From a bacterium (GTDB taxonomy: Bacteria > 4484-113 > JAFGCY01): a stretch of DNA of 64,000 nt. Positions 52,330 through 60,014 of this stretch are shown here, one piece after another. The stretch is taken from the NCBI GenBank assembly GCA_020849855.1, contig JADZFO010000021.1, positions 1 through 64,000 of the forward strand, in the 5' to 3' direction. Within the stretch, counting starts at the first letter, position 1. Each line of letters opens with the position of its first letter. The notes below the pieces were generated by a model. It was not told the origin of the DNA, searched no databases, and saw nothing but the letters and a program-made list of their open reading frames with translations. The position numbers were made by a program, and so were the translations under genes.

Positions 52330-53910
52330 CTATTCACCTGCGGCATGCCTGCGAAGGTATGTGGTCAGGGCCTTGTTCCAGATAGCCTGTCTCTCGGATA
52401 GCCAGGCATGACTGAGCCACCAGTGCAGCAGAGGTGCCAGCAGAAGAAAGGACATGAGCCAGACATGCCAGGTTGGTGCGGCAACGCCGTGGCTGTTGGT
52501 CTGTCCAGCTTGCATCAGGACCATTACCGCAGCAATCAGCAGCCCAGCCGGGACTGCAAGCCAAGCCAGCCAGTGCCAGCGCCATAGAGGCCCGCGCTTG
52601 CCTAGATACCAGTCCAGGTTGTCAGATATCAAAGGTATGATGTCGCGTAGACCTCCTCTCTTGCTCTGGCGACGAACAAAGAAGCTAAGCACTGGCCGTA
52701 ACAAGGTTGGCGCGTGCTCCAGCGGCTCACTGCCACTAAGGCTTCCACTGGCAATTTCCAGCGCGATCGCAGAGCGCTGCAGGCGCTGATCCACAAGTCG
52801 CTGTTCCTGCACAAGCCTGTCACGCTTAAGGAGCCAAACTTTTAGGCTGGCGACGGCGAGGGCTGCGGCATAGATCAGGGCGGGCCAGCCGTGGATCGAG
52901 ACGGAGCTCAAAGCGAGCAGGGGTGGCAGAACAATGAGAGTGTCAACCGCTCCGGACCGCTGGATATTGCGCGGCATTGAGCTGAGTTCGATTTCATTGA
53001 TGATGAGCTTGGTATGGGCAATGCGTGCCCGGTCATAGGATGGCTCCCTGGCTGCGGGCACATCTGCCTGTACTGCGGCACCTTCCGTGGACTGGGCATC
53101 TTGCAGATGAGCGGCGGGTGCCGACTCACGCCACTCAGCTTCCAGATAATCCGCCAGTTTCTCTCCAAGCTCACCAGGTTGATTAAAGAGCATGGCCAGC
53201 ACACACAAGGTGTTAAACACGCCTGCGCCGAGTACCCAGGCCCAGCCCGTCGGCCACAGCGCGATAAAGGTAATCAGCAGCACTGGTCCAAGGAGGAGCA
53301 GGACGGCGGTCTGGCCAGCAGTCCAAAGGCTGGACTTCGATCCAGTCAGATACCAGATGTAGTTTCTGCAGACCCGTAGCAGTTGCCTTAATGGTGTTGT
53401 GTCCCGCTCCTCCATCCGGCGGCGCTCAGTGGCGCTCAACTGCTCAAGCAGCGGGTCGGCATACAATTCACCAAACTCAATGCGGTCTGCAAGGCCGCTG
53501 GCCTCAAGCCAGTCCTCCTGCTGCGAAGTGAGGCGGAGCTTAAGACCCAGCCGAAAGGACACGACACCGAGGATGTAGATCAAGGCAGGGCCTGCCAGGT
53601 TCGCCACCAACAGCCATGCAGCGGAGTGCGAGGTGGGCAGTGAGCCGTCATGGCTGATCTGGAGTGCCAGTGCAAGCCCCGCCAGCAAGCCCAGAGGCAA
53701 CAGCAGGGTCATCTGCTTACGAAGCCTGCTCATGCTGCTCTTGCTGAGCGAGCGCAACTCCGGTAGAACAGCAAGGTACTGCTCGCGGTAGTCGGAGTAT
53801 TCCCTCTCGAGCTGATGGGTCTTGCAGCTCTCAGGCTGCGCCGCACTGGCGTCAGAAGGCAGTCCAGTAGCTGTGGTAAGCACAGGTTGATGTCTTTCTT
53901 CGGGCACCAT
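52330..53910 (-). CDS. multi-TM membrane protein of unknown function
   Basis: A 526-residue protein with about eight predicted membrane helices in four pairs (about 70-90 and 103-125; 200-220 and 226-245; 325-345; 465-490 and 500-520) separated by large charged cytosolic segments. The two halves look loosely duplicated: LADRIEFGELYADPLLEQLS with RNYIWYLTGSKSSLWT, then LRDIIPLISDNLDWYLGKRG. No ATPase motif. AAGGAGG lies 10 nt before the ATG at 53910, preferred over a start at 53958 that would touch the upstream stop. It is 48 nt downstream of the MacB-type permease, so an operon is likely. Confidence 0.65.
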   Translation of the reverse strand: MVPEERHQPVLTTATGLPSDASAAQPESCKTHQLEREYSDYREQYLAVLPELRSLSKSSMSRLRKQMTLLLPLGLLAGLALALQISHDGSLPTSHSAAWLLVANLAGPALIYILGVVSFRLGLKLRLTSQQEDWLEASGLADRIEFGELYADPLLEQLSATERRRMEERDTTPLRQLLRVCRNYIWYLTGSKSSLWTAGQTAVLLLLGPVLLITFIALWPTGWAWVLGAGVFNTLCVLAMLFNQPGELGEKLADYLEAEWRESAPAAHLQDAQSTEGAAVQADVPAAREPSYDRARIAHTKLIINEIELSSMPRNIQRSGAVDTLIVLPPLLALSSVSIHGWPALIYAAALAVASLKVWLLKRDRLVQEQRLVDQRLQRSAIALEIASGSLSGSEPLEHAPTLLRPVLSFFVRRQSKRGGLRDIIPLISDNLDWYLGKRGPLWRWHWLAWLAVPAGLLIAAVMVLMQAGQTNSHGVAAPTWHVWLMSFLLLAPLLHWWLSHAWLSERQAIWNKALTTYLRRHAAGE

Positions 53911-53958
53911 TAACGCCTGCCTCCTTCTTATGGAGGATACAACACAAAAGGCCAGCAA

Positions 53959-55617
53959 CTACATCTCGCTTCTGAGGCTCTGGATAGGATCGACGCGGGC
54001 GGCGCGCCAGGCCGGGTATACGCCAAAACCGACGCCGACCAGCGCGGCGAAGGAGATCGCCAGCAGGATAGTCAGCGGGGCGATGTAGAAGTCCCAGTCG
54101 CTGTAGCGGCAGAACAGGGCCACGCCGATGACCCCCAGGACCACCCCCAGCACCGCGCCCATCATCGCCTGCACTGTGCTCTCGGTGACGAACTGCAGCA
54201 CGACGCTGCGCCGCGTCGCCCCCACCGCCCGGCGCAGGCCGATCTCGGCGCGGCGCTGCAGCACGCGGATCAGCATCACGTTCATGATCCCGATGCCGGC
54301 CACCAGCAGCGCGATTGAGCCGATGCCCCAGAGCACGGCGCGGAAGATCGAGAGCGTGGCATCCATCAGCTGGGTGGCCTGCTTGACCGTGAAGGTGCTG
54401 ACGGTCTCGTCAAGGCTCTCGCCCTCGGCCAGGCTGGCGGCCATCGAGGCGCGCAGCTGCTCCATCGCCTCCTGCTCCTTCAGCCCCTCGCGGTAACGCA
54501 CGATCATGCCCTGGATGCCGTCGTATTCGAAGAGCTGCTGCAGGGTGGAGAGAGGCATGAAGACGCGGTCGTCGACATCCTCGAAGCCGATGCGGCCGCG
54601 TTCCACCATGACGCCCACAATGGTGAAGGGCTCGCCCTTGATCAGGATCTGGCGGCCGACGGCCAGCTTGGGGTCAACCTGGATCTGCGAGTAGTCCAGG
54701 GCCTCGGGCTCGTCATACTCCTCACCTTCCACTGCCTCTTCAGCGCCTGCCGCAGCAGGGCTGTCTGCGCCCTCCGAGCCGCTGTCGGCAGCGGCCGGAT
54801 CTGAAGCGCTGTTGTCAGCAGCTTCGCCGGCGGGGTCCACCGCGCTGACGTCACTGCCATCAGCGGTGGCGCCGCGGCGCGGGCCGAAAAGGCTCTTGAG
54901 CGGAGTGGAGCCCAGGCAGACAACCTTTGCCCCGCTGGCCTGCTCCTCGGCTGTGATGAAGCGGCCGGCCACCACATGGGTGCCGCCGACGTTGACGAAC
55001 TCCGGCGTTACCCCGGCCAGGGTGGTGAAGTGCGAGCGCTCCACCGGTATTTCCGGCTCAGCCGGCACAGTGTCTTCTTCAGCGGGCTCCTCGGCTGTCT
55101 GCTCCGCGCTATCTGCCGCACTATCCGCCGCGCTGTCCGGCGCGGCTTCGCTGGCTTCATCGGCTGCGGCAGTCTCTTCAGGCGCCGACCTGGCGGCGCC
55201 TTCAGCACTGGCCGCAGGCTGCCAGCCGGCGGGCAGCAGGCCGGCGTTGCCGGGCAGGATCAGCATGGCCGCTACGCCGCCCTGCGGGCCCTTGTCCACC
55301 GCCGGGCTGCCCTTGAGGGCCTCATAGAGACCGCTGGGCAGATAGCCGTTGGTGTTGGCCGGCGAGAACATGGCGAAGGGGCCGCCGGACAGATCTATAT
55401 AAGGAGTGACGATGATCACCCGGGCCCCGAAGTCGTTGATCAGGCTCATGGTCTGACGGCGGCCAAGATCGGTCATGCTGATCAGCACGATGATGTTGGC
55501 GATGCCGATGCCCACGGCCAGGATGATCAGCAGGGTCTGCAGCCGGTAGCGCAGAGCCTGGGCCAGGGCGGAGCCGACGTAATACTGGAGCACGGCGGGA
55601 ATGATACCCGCAGGCAT
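53959..55617 (-). CDS. MacB/FtsX-type ABC permease with acidic inserts
   Basis: A 552-residue permease. TM1 is near 25-47 (LQTLLIILAVGIGIANIIVL) and three C-terminal helices follow GSIALLVAGIGIMNVMLIRV, with the family motif RRAEIGLRRAVGA and the end VYPAWRAARVDPIQSLR. The periplasmic domain between carries two low-complexity Ala/Glu/Asp/Ser inserts (about 137-190 and 265-310) that normal MacB permeases lack; they may be flexible or metal-binding. No ABC ATPase gene is adjacent, so the nucleotide-binding partner must lie elsewhere. The family exports or extracts lipoproteins, peptides or drugs. Confidence 0.85.
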   Translation of the reverse strand: MPAGIIPAVLQYYVGSALAQALRYRLQTLLIILAVGIGIANIIVLISMTDLGRRQTMSLINDFGARVIIVTPYIDLSGGPFAMFSPANTNGYLPSGLYEALKGSPAVDKGPQGGVAAMLILPGNAGLLPAGWQPAASAEGAARSAPEETAAADEASEAAPDSAADSAADSAEQTAEEPAEEDTVPAEPEIPVERSHFTTLAGVTPEFVNVGGTHVVAGRFITAEEQASGAKVVCLGSTPLKSLFGPRRGATADGSDVSAVDPAGEAADNSASDPAAADSGSEGADSPAAAGAEEAVEGEEYDEPEALDYSQIQVDPKLAVGRQILIKGEPFTIVGVMVERGRIGFEDVDDRVFMPLSTLQQLFEYDGIQGMIVRYREGLKEQEAMEQLRASMAASLAEGESLDETVSTFTVKQATQLMDATLSIFRAVLWGIGSIALLVAGIGIMNVMLIRVLQRRAEIGLRRAVGATRRSVVLQFVTESTVQAMMGAVLGVVLGVIGVALFCRYSDWDFYIAPLTILLAISFAALVGVGFGVYPAWRAARVDPIQSLRSEM

Positions 55618-55700
55618 GGCCCCGGCCGGCGGCCGGCCGGCGGGTCCCTGGGCCTGAGTTGAATTGCTTTGCAGAAGATCTCCCTGCGGCCCGCCCGGTA

Positions 55701-55856
55701 TTTAACCTTGAGGCTCCAAATCGAACGTCATTTCGTTTCTGCACAGCACATTCTGAAGCGGGCCGGGGCAGCACTTTTAACCTTGAGGCCCTGAAATGCA
55801 CCTAAAACTGCTGATCTCCAATTCGTCAAACTCATGCTTTTAACCTGAGTGCTCCG
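55701..55856 (-). repeat. three spaced direct repeats upstream of the permease
   Basis: On the plus strand TTTAACCTTGAGGCTCC (55701), TTTAACCTTGAGGCCCT (55776) and TTTAACCTGAGTGCTCC (55839), the third with one deletion and one other change. They are spaced 75 and 63 bp in a 600-bp non-coding stretch and could be operator sites or repeated RNA motifs. Confidence 0.6.
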
Positions 55857-56221
55857 AAAACTGCCTAAGAAGACTGTTTTCACTTTTGCATCGCAAAAGA
55901 ACTTAGCTCGCTCATCTTTTCACTCTCTTGTCTGACAGATTCAAAGCTGGCTTGCAGAACAGTGCAAGTCAAACCGGTAATGAAGCGGCTGGCCGCGCAA
56001 TGCAGCCTGGCCGGCGCAAGAGCATACCCGCGTTTAAGCGCTTTGGCTGGACCGGTTGTGATAACAGCGGCCTTTGTCATAACTGGGCCAGCCTGGACCG
56101 GGCGCGGACTTTGCGCGGCAGTCCCCCCTGCCATCCGGCTTTGAGGGGCGCAGGCCGGCGCCCCTGCGTCCAGGCGGGACGACAGGCCGAACGACACGCC
56201 GGGGCCGTGCCTGCCTGGCTC
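55857..56221. other. non-coding stretch between permease and restriction-modification gene
   Basis: No convincing gene. It holds a CTTTTGC-ATC-GCAAAAG hairpin (55883-55899) and a GC-rich hairpin AGGGGCGC/GCGCCCCT (56144-56165) that lies 57 nt past the stop of the minus-strand enzyme and may end its transcript, though no T tract follows. Confidence 0.4.
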
Positions 56222-59200
56222 CTAGAGCCCGGCTGCGCTGAGGCGCTGGTTCAGTTCCAGCAGGCGGCGCAGGACTTCGTTCTCGTCGCGCCAGGTTTCT
56301 TCAGGCCAGCCATAGCAGGCACAGACAGCGGCATTGAGCTGCTCATGCAGCACCTGCAGTTCGGTCACCATGGCCTGATGCTCGGTCGTGAGTCCGCTCA
56401 GCGGCGTCTTGCCCTTGATCAGGTTGTAGAGCTTGGTCAGGCCGAGGTTCAGGGCCTTGCAGGCCGCCTGGCGCTTTTCATACAGCTCGCGGGCCACGGC
56501 GCTGACCCGCGCTGCCTGCGGCGTATCCGGCACCACGCGCGGGTTGTAGCTCAGCGCGTGCCCGTCCGAATGGAGCGCGGGACTGTGTCCCGTACTCTTC
56601 CCCTTTGCCCCTTCAACTGCTGCAGATGCAGCCTGCAAGTCGGCCTGTTTGCCGGCCTTCCTGGCGGATCGCGGCTTTGGCGCGGCCGCCTCCGCCGCAG
56701 AATACGGGACACTGTCCCGCGCTCCATCCTGAGCGCCATCTCCTGCAGCCAGCAGCAGCGGGAAGGGGAAGGTCTCGAAGATCGTCGTGTTGGTATAGCG
56801 CAGGTCGCCCTTCAGAGTTGACCCGCGGGCCCAGGCCCAGTACTCATGGATCGCCGATTGCAGGATGCCGAAGTGGTAATAGGAGTCGAGGGCTATTACT
56901 TCAATGAGATTGGAGCACAATGTATTGCGATCCAAGAATGCTGCTAGCACATGTGGCGAAACGTGGGGGACGACAACAAACCTATCCAGATTGCTAATTG
57001 CCATGCGCATCTGCATTACAGTCCTTCTGAACTTTGTCCACTCAGTTTTCTCTTTTTCGGTCTTTCTGTTATTCGCTATCTTCAGTGGATAGACATGTTC
57101 TCTCAGATACTTCAATACAGCAGGATACAGCTTATGCTGTTCTTCTGAAACAAATGTAAAGTCTATGATCCATCTAGTGGCTGATGCATCAATCGATCGG
57201 TTCAAATCTCTGCCGTCTATAAACGGCATAATGACATTTGCGGATTGTGCATCTTCGAGAAGTAGCCTCTCCCGCGTCTCTCTATCAATAATGAACTGCT
57301 CACAACCAGGTTCAATCCCTTTGAAGCAAAGCATCTCGTTTGCTCTGATTGCCTTAGCAGAGGACATGTCCGTGCCTGCGGAGAGTTGCGCCCCCAGACT
57401 AATGACAGCCGTTCCTGCAAGGATGAGCTGTCCGTCGAATTTGCTCGAAATCCAGTTAACGATGCTCACATGGACTGCAGCTTCTCCTGGCCAAGGATAA
57501 CTCTTCCATGCATCATGGATGGTTCCCCCAGCTTCAATGATCTTGTCAAGGCTGGCCTCACGGCTCTCATTCTGAGCGATGCTATTACTGCTTACAAAGC
57601 CCGCCCGCTCGCCCTTGCGCAGGGCAGCGATGGCTTTGGGATACCAGTAAGTCACGAGGTCGGCATTGCGATTGTTTGGAAAGGCTTTATGCAATTGATC
57701 AACATAGTCATCCCCGAGAGCAGCTCGCATCTTGTGTCTTCCCATAAACGGCGGATTCCCGATGATCGCCAATTCTCGGGGGTCATCTTTTTCGCGCGGG
57801 AACCAGTCAGTGAAAAGCGCGTCGGCGCAGATGATGTTGTCTTTCAGTGACTTCAGCGGCAGGATGGACTCGCCAAGGTCCAGCTCCTGATTGGCCAGAT
57901 GCTCGCCGATCCACAGCACCACCCGCGTCAGGGTGACGGCCCAGGGCTGGATGTCAATGCCGTGCAGGTTGGCGACGGTGAAGTAGGGCCCCGGAGGGCA
58001 GGAGCGGTACTCGCCCTTCTTGCGCCCGACCTTATAGCAGCGCTCCCACTCGTTCATCATGTAGCGCTCCAGGCGCTTCATTTCGCGGTAGGCGATATAC
58101 AGGAAGTTGCCACAGCCGCAGGCCGGGTCGAGGATGTGGTAATCCCGCAGCTTGTTAAGCAGGGCCATGAAGTCCTGATGGTTGCGGCAGGCGGCGATGC
58201 GCTCGCGCCAGGGCCGCACCACGGTGGGCTCCACCACCTTCATGATGTCCTCATGGCCGGTGAAGTGCGCGCCCAGCTCATGGCGCAGGTCGCGGTCCAG
58301 CGCCATCTCGAAGATGCTGCCGAAGACCTCCGCGCGCACCTCGCGCCAGTCAAAGCCCTTCGCCGCAGCGTGGAACTGGGTCAGCATGCCCCGCTCAAGC
58401 CGCACGGCGGGGTAGTTGCCGTCATAGAGCTCGCCGTTGACGAAGGGCACATCCGGGTTTGAGCGCTCGGCGGGGTCGGCGCGGTCGAAATCCATGAAGA
58501 GGGAGATGACCGGGGCGAGATCGTCAATCTTCAGGGCCTTGTCGATGGCCACGGTGAAGAGCTTGCTGGGGATCAGGCCGGAGTCTTCGGCGAACATGGC
58601 GAAGACGCATTCCAGCGCGAACTTGGTCAGGCGCTCGCGGACGGCCTCGCGCTCTCGCTCGGGGGCTTCATAGACCTTGGTCTGGATCACGCGGCCGATC
58701 TGGCCGGCAATCTCGCGGGTGACTTTCTCAGAGTGGCTGAGGACGCCGGCTTCCTGCCCGCGCAGGAAGAGCAGGGCATCCGGGTTATCCGGCAGCGCCT
58801 CAAGCTTCAGCGTGAAGAGCGGGTCGCGGGTGCCGCCCGCCTGCGCGGTGTCCCAGACCCAGATTTCCCGGAAATTGCAGAGCACGACATAGCGCGTCTG
58901 CATCGGGATCCAGTAACGGAAGACCTGCTCGACATGGTCGGCGAGCTTCTCATTTGGCCCTTTCATTTCCCAGATGCAGATCTCGGGAAGATAGAGGTCC
59001 ATCCGCTCCTGGGAGTACTCTTCCTTGCGGCCTTCTCCAAAGAGCCCGCCGTTGCTGGGCTTGCGGATCTTGAGCGGGTGCTGCTCAAAGACGCGGCCGG
59101 GGATGTATTCGACCTCATAGGCCTGCAGCAGATCTGCGCAGAAGCTTTGCGCCGAGCTCATCTCAGTCATCATGTGGTCGTGGATTCGATCCAGCCATTT

Positions 59201-59251
59201 GCGGCTGAAGCGCTGCAGGCGCTCAGGAAGGCTGAGGACATTTATGGCCAT
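56222..59251 (-). CDS. MmeI-family (type IIL/IIG) restriction endonuclease-methyltransferase
   Basis: A 1009-residue single-chain enzyme that both methylates adenine and cuts DNA. An N-terminal PD-(D/E)xK nuclease is seen as Asp85-x9-Glu95-Met-Lys97, the same D-x9-ExK spacing as MmeI. A helical spacer leads to the N6-adenine methylase: motif I DPACGCGNFL (375-384), IDIQPWAVTLTRVVLWI (motif II/III region), and motif IV GNPPF (498-502). The target-recognition domain follows (about 505-850, ending near FETFPFPLL), then a C-terminal helical part. The segment 56880-57740 is AT-richer than the ends, and a 156-bp palindromic insert lies in frame at 56571-56726. TAAAAT, seven nt, then ATG predicts a leaderless mRNA. 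Confidence 0.88.
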   Translation of the reverse strand: MAINVLSLPERLQRFSRKWLDRIHDHMMTEMSSAQSFCADLLQAYEVEYIPGRVFEQHPLKIRKPSNGGLFGEGRKEEYSQERMDLYLPEICIWEMKGPNEKLADHVEQVFRYWIPMQTRYVVLCNFREIWVWDTAQAGGTRDPLFTLKLEALPDNPDALLFLRGQEAGVLSHSEKVTREIAGQIGRVIQTKVYEAPEREREAVRERLTKFALECVFAMFAEDSGLIPSKLFTVAIDKALKIDDLAPVISLFMDFDRADPAERSNPDVPFVNGELYDGNYPAVRLERGMLTQFHAAAKGFDWREVRAEVFGSIFEMALDRDLRHELGAHFTGHEDIMKVVEPTVVRPWRERIAACRNHQDFMALLNKLRDYHILDPACGCGNFLYIAYREMKRLERYMMNEWERCYKVGRKKGEYRSCPPGPYFTVANLHGIDIQPWAVTLTRVVLWIGEHLANQELDLGESILPLKSLKDNIICADALFTDWFPREKDDPRELAIIGNPPFMGRHKMRAALGDDYVDQLHKAFPNNRNADLVTYWYPKAIAALRKGERAGFVSSNSIAQNESREASLDKIIEAGGTIHDAWKSYPWPGEAAVHVSIVNWISSKFDGQLILAGTAVISLGAQLSAGTDMSSAKAIRANEMLCFKGIEPGCEQFIIDRETRERLLLEDAQSANVIMPFIDGRDLNRSIDASATRWIIDFTFVSEEQHKLYPAVLKYLREHVYPLKIANNRKTEKEKTEWTKFRRTVMQMRMAISNLDRFVVVPHVSPHVLAAFLDRNTLCSNLIEVIALDSYYHFGILQSAIHEYWAWARGSTLKGDLRYTNTTIFETFPFPLLLAAGDGAQDGARDSVPYSAAEAAAPKPRSARKAGKQADLQAASAAVEGAKGKSTGHSPALHSDGHALSYNPRVVPDTPQAARVSAVARELYEKRQAACKALNLGLTKLYNLIKGKTPLSGLTTEHQAMVTELQVLHEQLNAAVCACYGWPEETWRDENEVLRRLLELNQRLSAAGL
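56571..56726. repeat. in-frame insert bounded by 24-bp inverted repeats
   Basis: Positions 56571-56594 and 56703-56726 are reverse complements over 24 bp with one mismatch; each arm is itself a GGGAC-GTCCC palindrome. The 108-bp interior encodes an Ala/Lys/Pro-rich linker. The insert adds about 52 codons between the target-recognition domain and the C-terminal helices without breaking the frame. Confidence 0.75.
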
Positions 59252-59258
59252 TGGAGTA

Positions 59259-59264
59259 ATTTTA
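59259..59264 (-). promoter_or_regulatory. -10 box for leaderless restriction-modification gene
   Basis: On the minus strand TAAAAT, seven nt, then ATG at 59251. Confidence 0.45.
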
Positions 59265-59321
59265 GGCCAGACCAGCCTTCGCGTGGAGGTTGCAGGTCAA
59301 GACCCGCCCCAGCGAGAAGAA

Positions 59322-59344
59322 GGCGGGTCAAGACCCGCCACTAC
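59322..59344 (-). repeat. GTAG palindrome (REP-like), minus orientation
   Basis: On the minus strand GTAG-T-GGCGGGTC-TT-GACCCGCC. A 14-bp direct copy of part of it (GGTCAAGACCCGCC) lies at 59295-59308. It sits between divergent thpR and the restriction-modification gene. Confidence 0.65.
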
Positions 59345-59362
59345 AAAGTAAAGGCACGAGGG

Positions 59363-59368
59363 TATAAT
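59363..59368 (+). promoter_or_regulatory. GGGTATAAT promoter of thpR
   Basis: GAGGGTATAATCG, 40 nt upstream of the ATG; GGGGTGGG precedes the start. Confidence 0.55.
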
Positions 59369-59408
59369 CGCCTGAGGTGGGCGCCAAGTTTGCTGCAGGG
59401 GTGGGCCA

Positions 59409-60014
59409 ATGAGACCGCGCTATGACCCGCGCGTATTTCTGGCTCTGTGTTTCTCCCGCATCACGCAGGACAAGCTGGCCGCGCTGCAGCAGCAGCTGCG
59501 CCCCCAGCTCACCAACTGGCACTGGATCCCGCCCTATAACACCCACCTGACCCTGCGCTTCTTTGGCGAGGTCCAGGAGTCGGTGGTGGCGGATATTGAC
59601 GCCGGCTGCCGCGAGATCGCGCCGAAACTTTCGCCTTTCCAGTTCAACATCACCCGCATCGATTTCTTCGGCAAGCCCGAACACGCGCGGGTGCTGTTTG
59701 CCACCGGCGATATCACCTCCGGCATGCTGAGCCTGGTCAAGGCCCTGCAGGCGCGCTTCCCCGAGCAGGGTGAGGAGCAGCGCCGCGAGTTCCGCCCGCA
59801 TATCACCCTGGCCAAGGCGCGCAAGAGCATGGACTTCCGCGACGAAGCGAAGAACGCAAGGGTGCTGGCCCGCCTGCGCGACCAGGGCCCGCCCGAAGGC
59901 CTCGACCTGAACACCGTGCACCGCGAACTGGTGCTGATGGAGACGGTCTGGGTCGGCCGGGCGGTGGAGTACCAGTCCCGGGCGCGCTATCCCCTGGAGG
60001 CTGTGGAGCCTTAG
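59409..60014 (+). CDS. thpR: RNA 2',3'-cyclic phosphodiesterase (2'-5' RNA ligase family)
   Basis: A 201-residue 2H phosphoesterase. The two catalytic HxT motifs are His46-Leu-Thr48 (NTHLTLRFFGEV) and His131-Ile-Thr133 (FRPHITLAKARK). The family hydrolyses 2',3'-cyclic phosphates in RNA ends and can ligate tRNA halves in vitro. FLALCFS at the start and VWVGRAVEYQSRARYPL at the end are typical. Its stop overlaps the stop of the convergent gene by 4 nt. Confidence 0.94.
   Translation: MRPRYDPRVFLALCFSRITQDKLAALQQQLRPQLTNWHWIPPYNTHLTLRFFGEVQESVVADIDAGCREIAPKLSPFQFNITRIDFFGKPEHARVLFATGDITSGMLSLVKALQARFPEQGEEQRREFRPHITLAKARKSMDFRDEAKNARVLARLRDQGPPEGLDLNTVHRELVLMETVWVGRAVEYQSRARYPLEAVEP

Noticed and set aside
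55880..56197. Possible 105-codon minus-strand gene between permease and restriction-modification gene
   Set aside because: No ribosome site or -10 box, composition is not like neighbouring genes, and the frame crosses the GC-rich hairpin at 56144-56165.
57195..57210. T-arm-like GGTTCAAATC string hinting at a tRNA
   Set aside because: It lies inside the methyltransferase coding sequence with no matching acceptor or anticodon arms; no tRNA or rRNA gene was found in the window.
56222..59251. BREX PglX-type methyltransferase or phage defence island
   Set aside because: The N-terminal D-x9-ExK nuclease motif and layout fit the MmeI family, and no other BREX genes (brxA, brxB, brxC, pglZ, brxL) are nearby.
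24209..60014. Overlapping convergent stop codons (24209-24212, 51765-51768, 60011-60014) as a functional device
   Set aside because: CTAG or TTAG gives a stop on both strands automatically; compact gene packing explains it.
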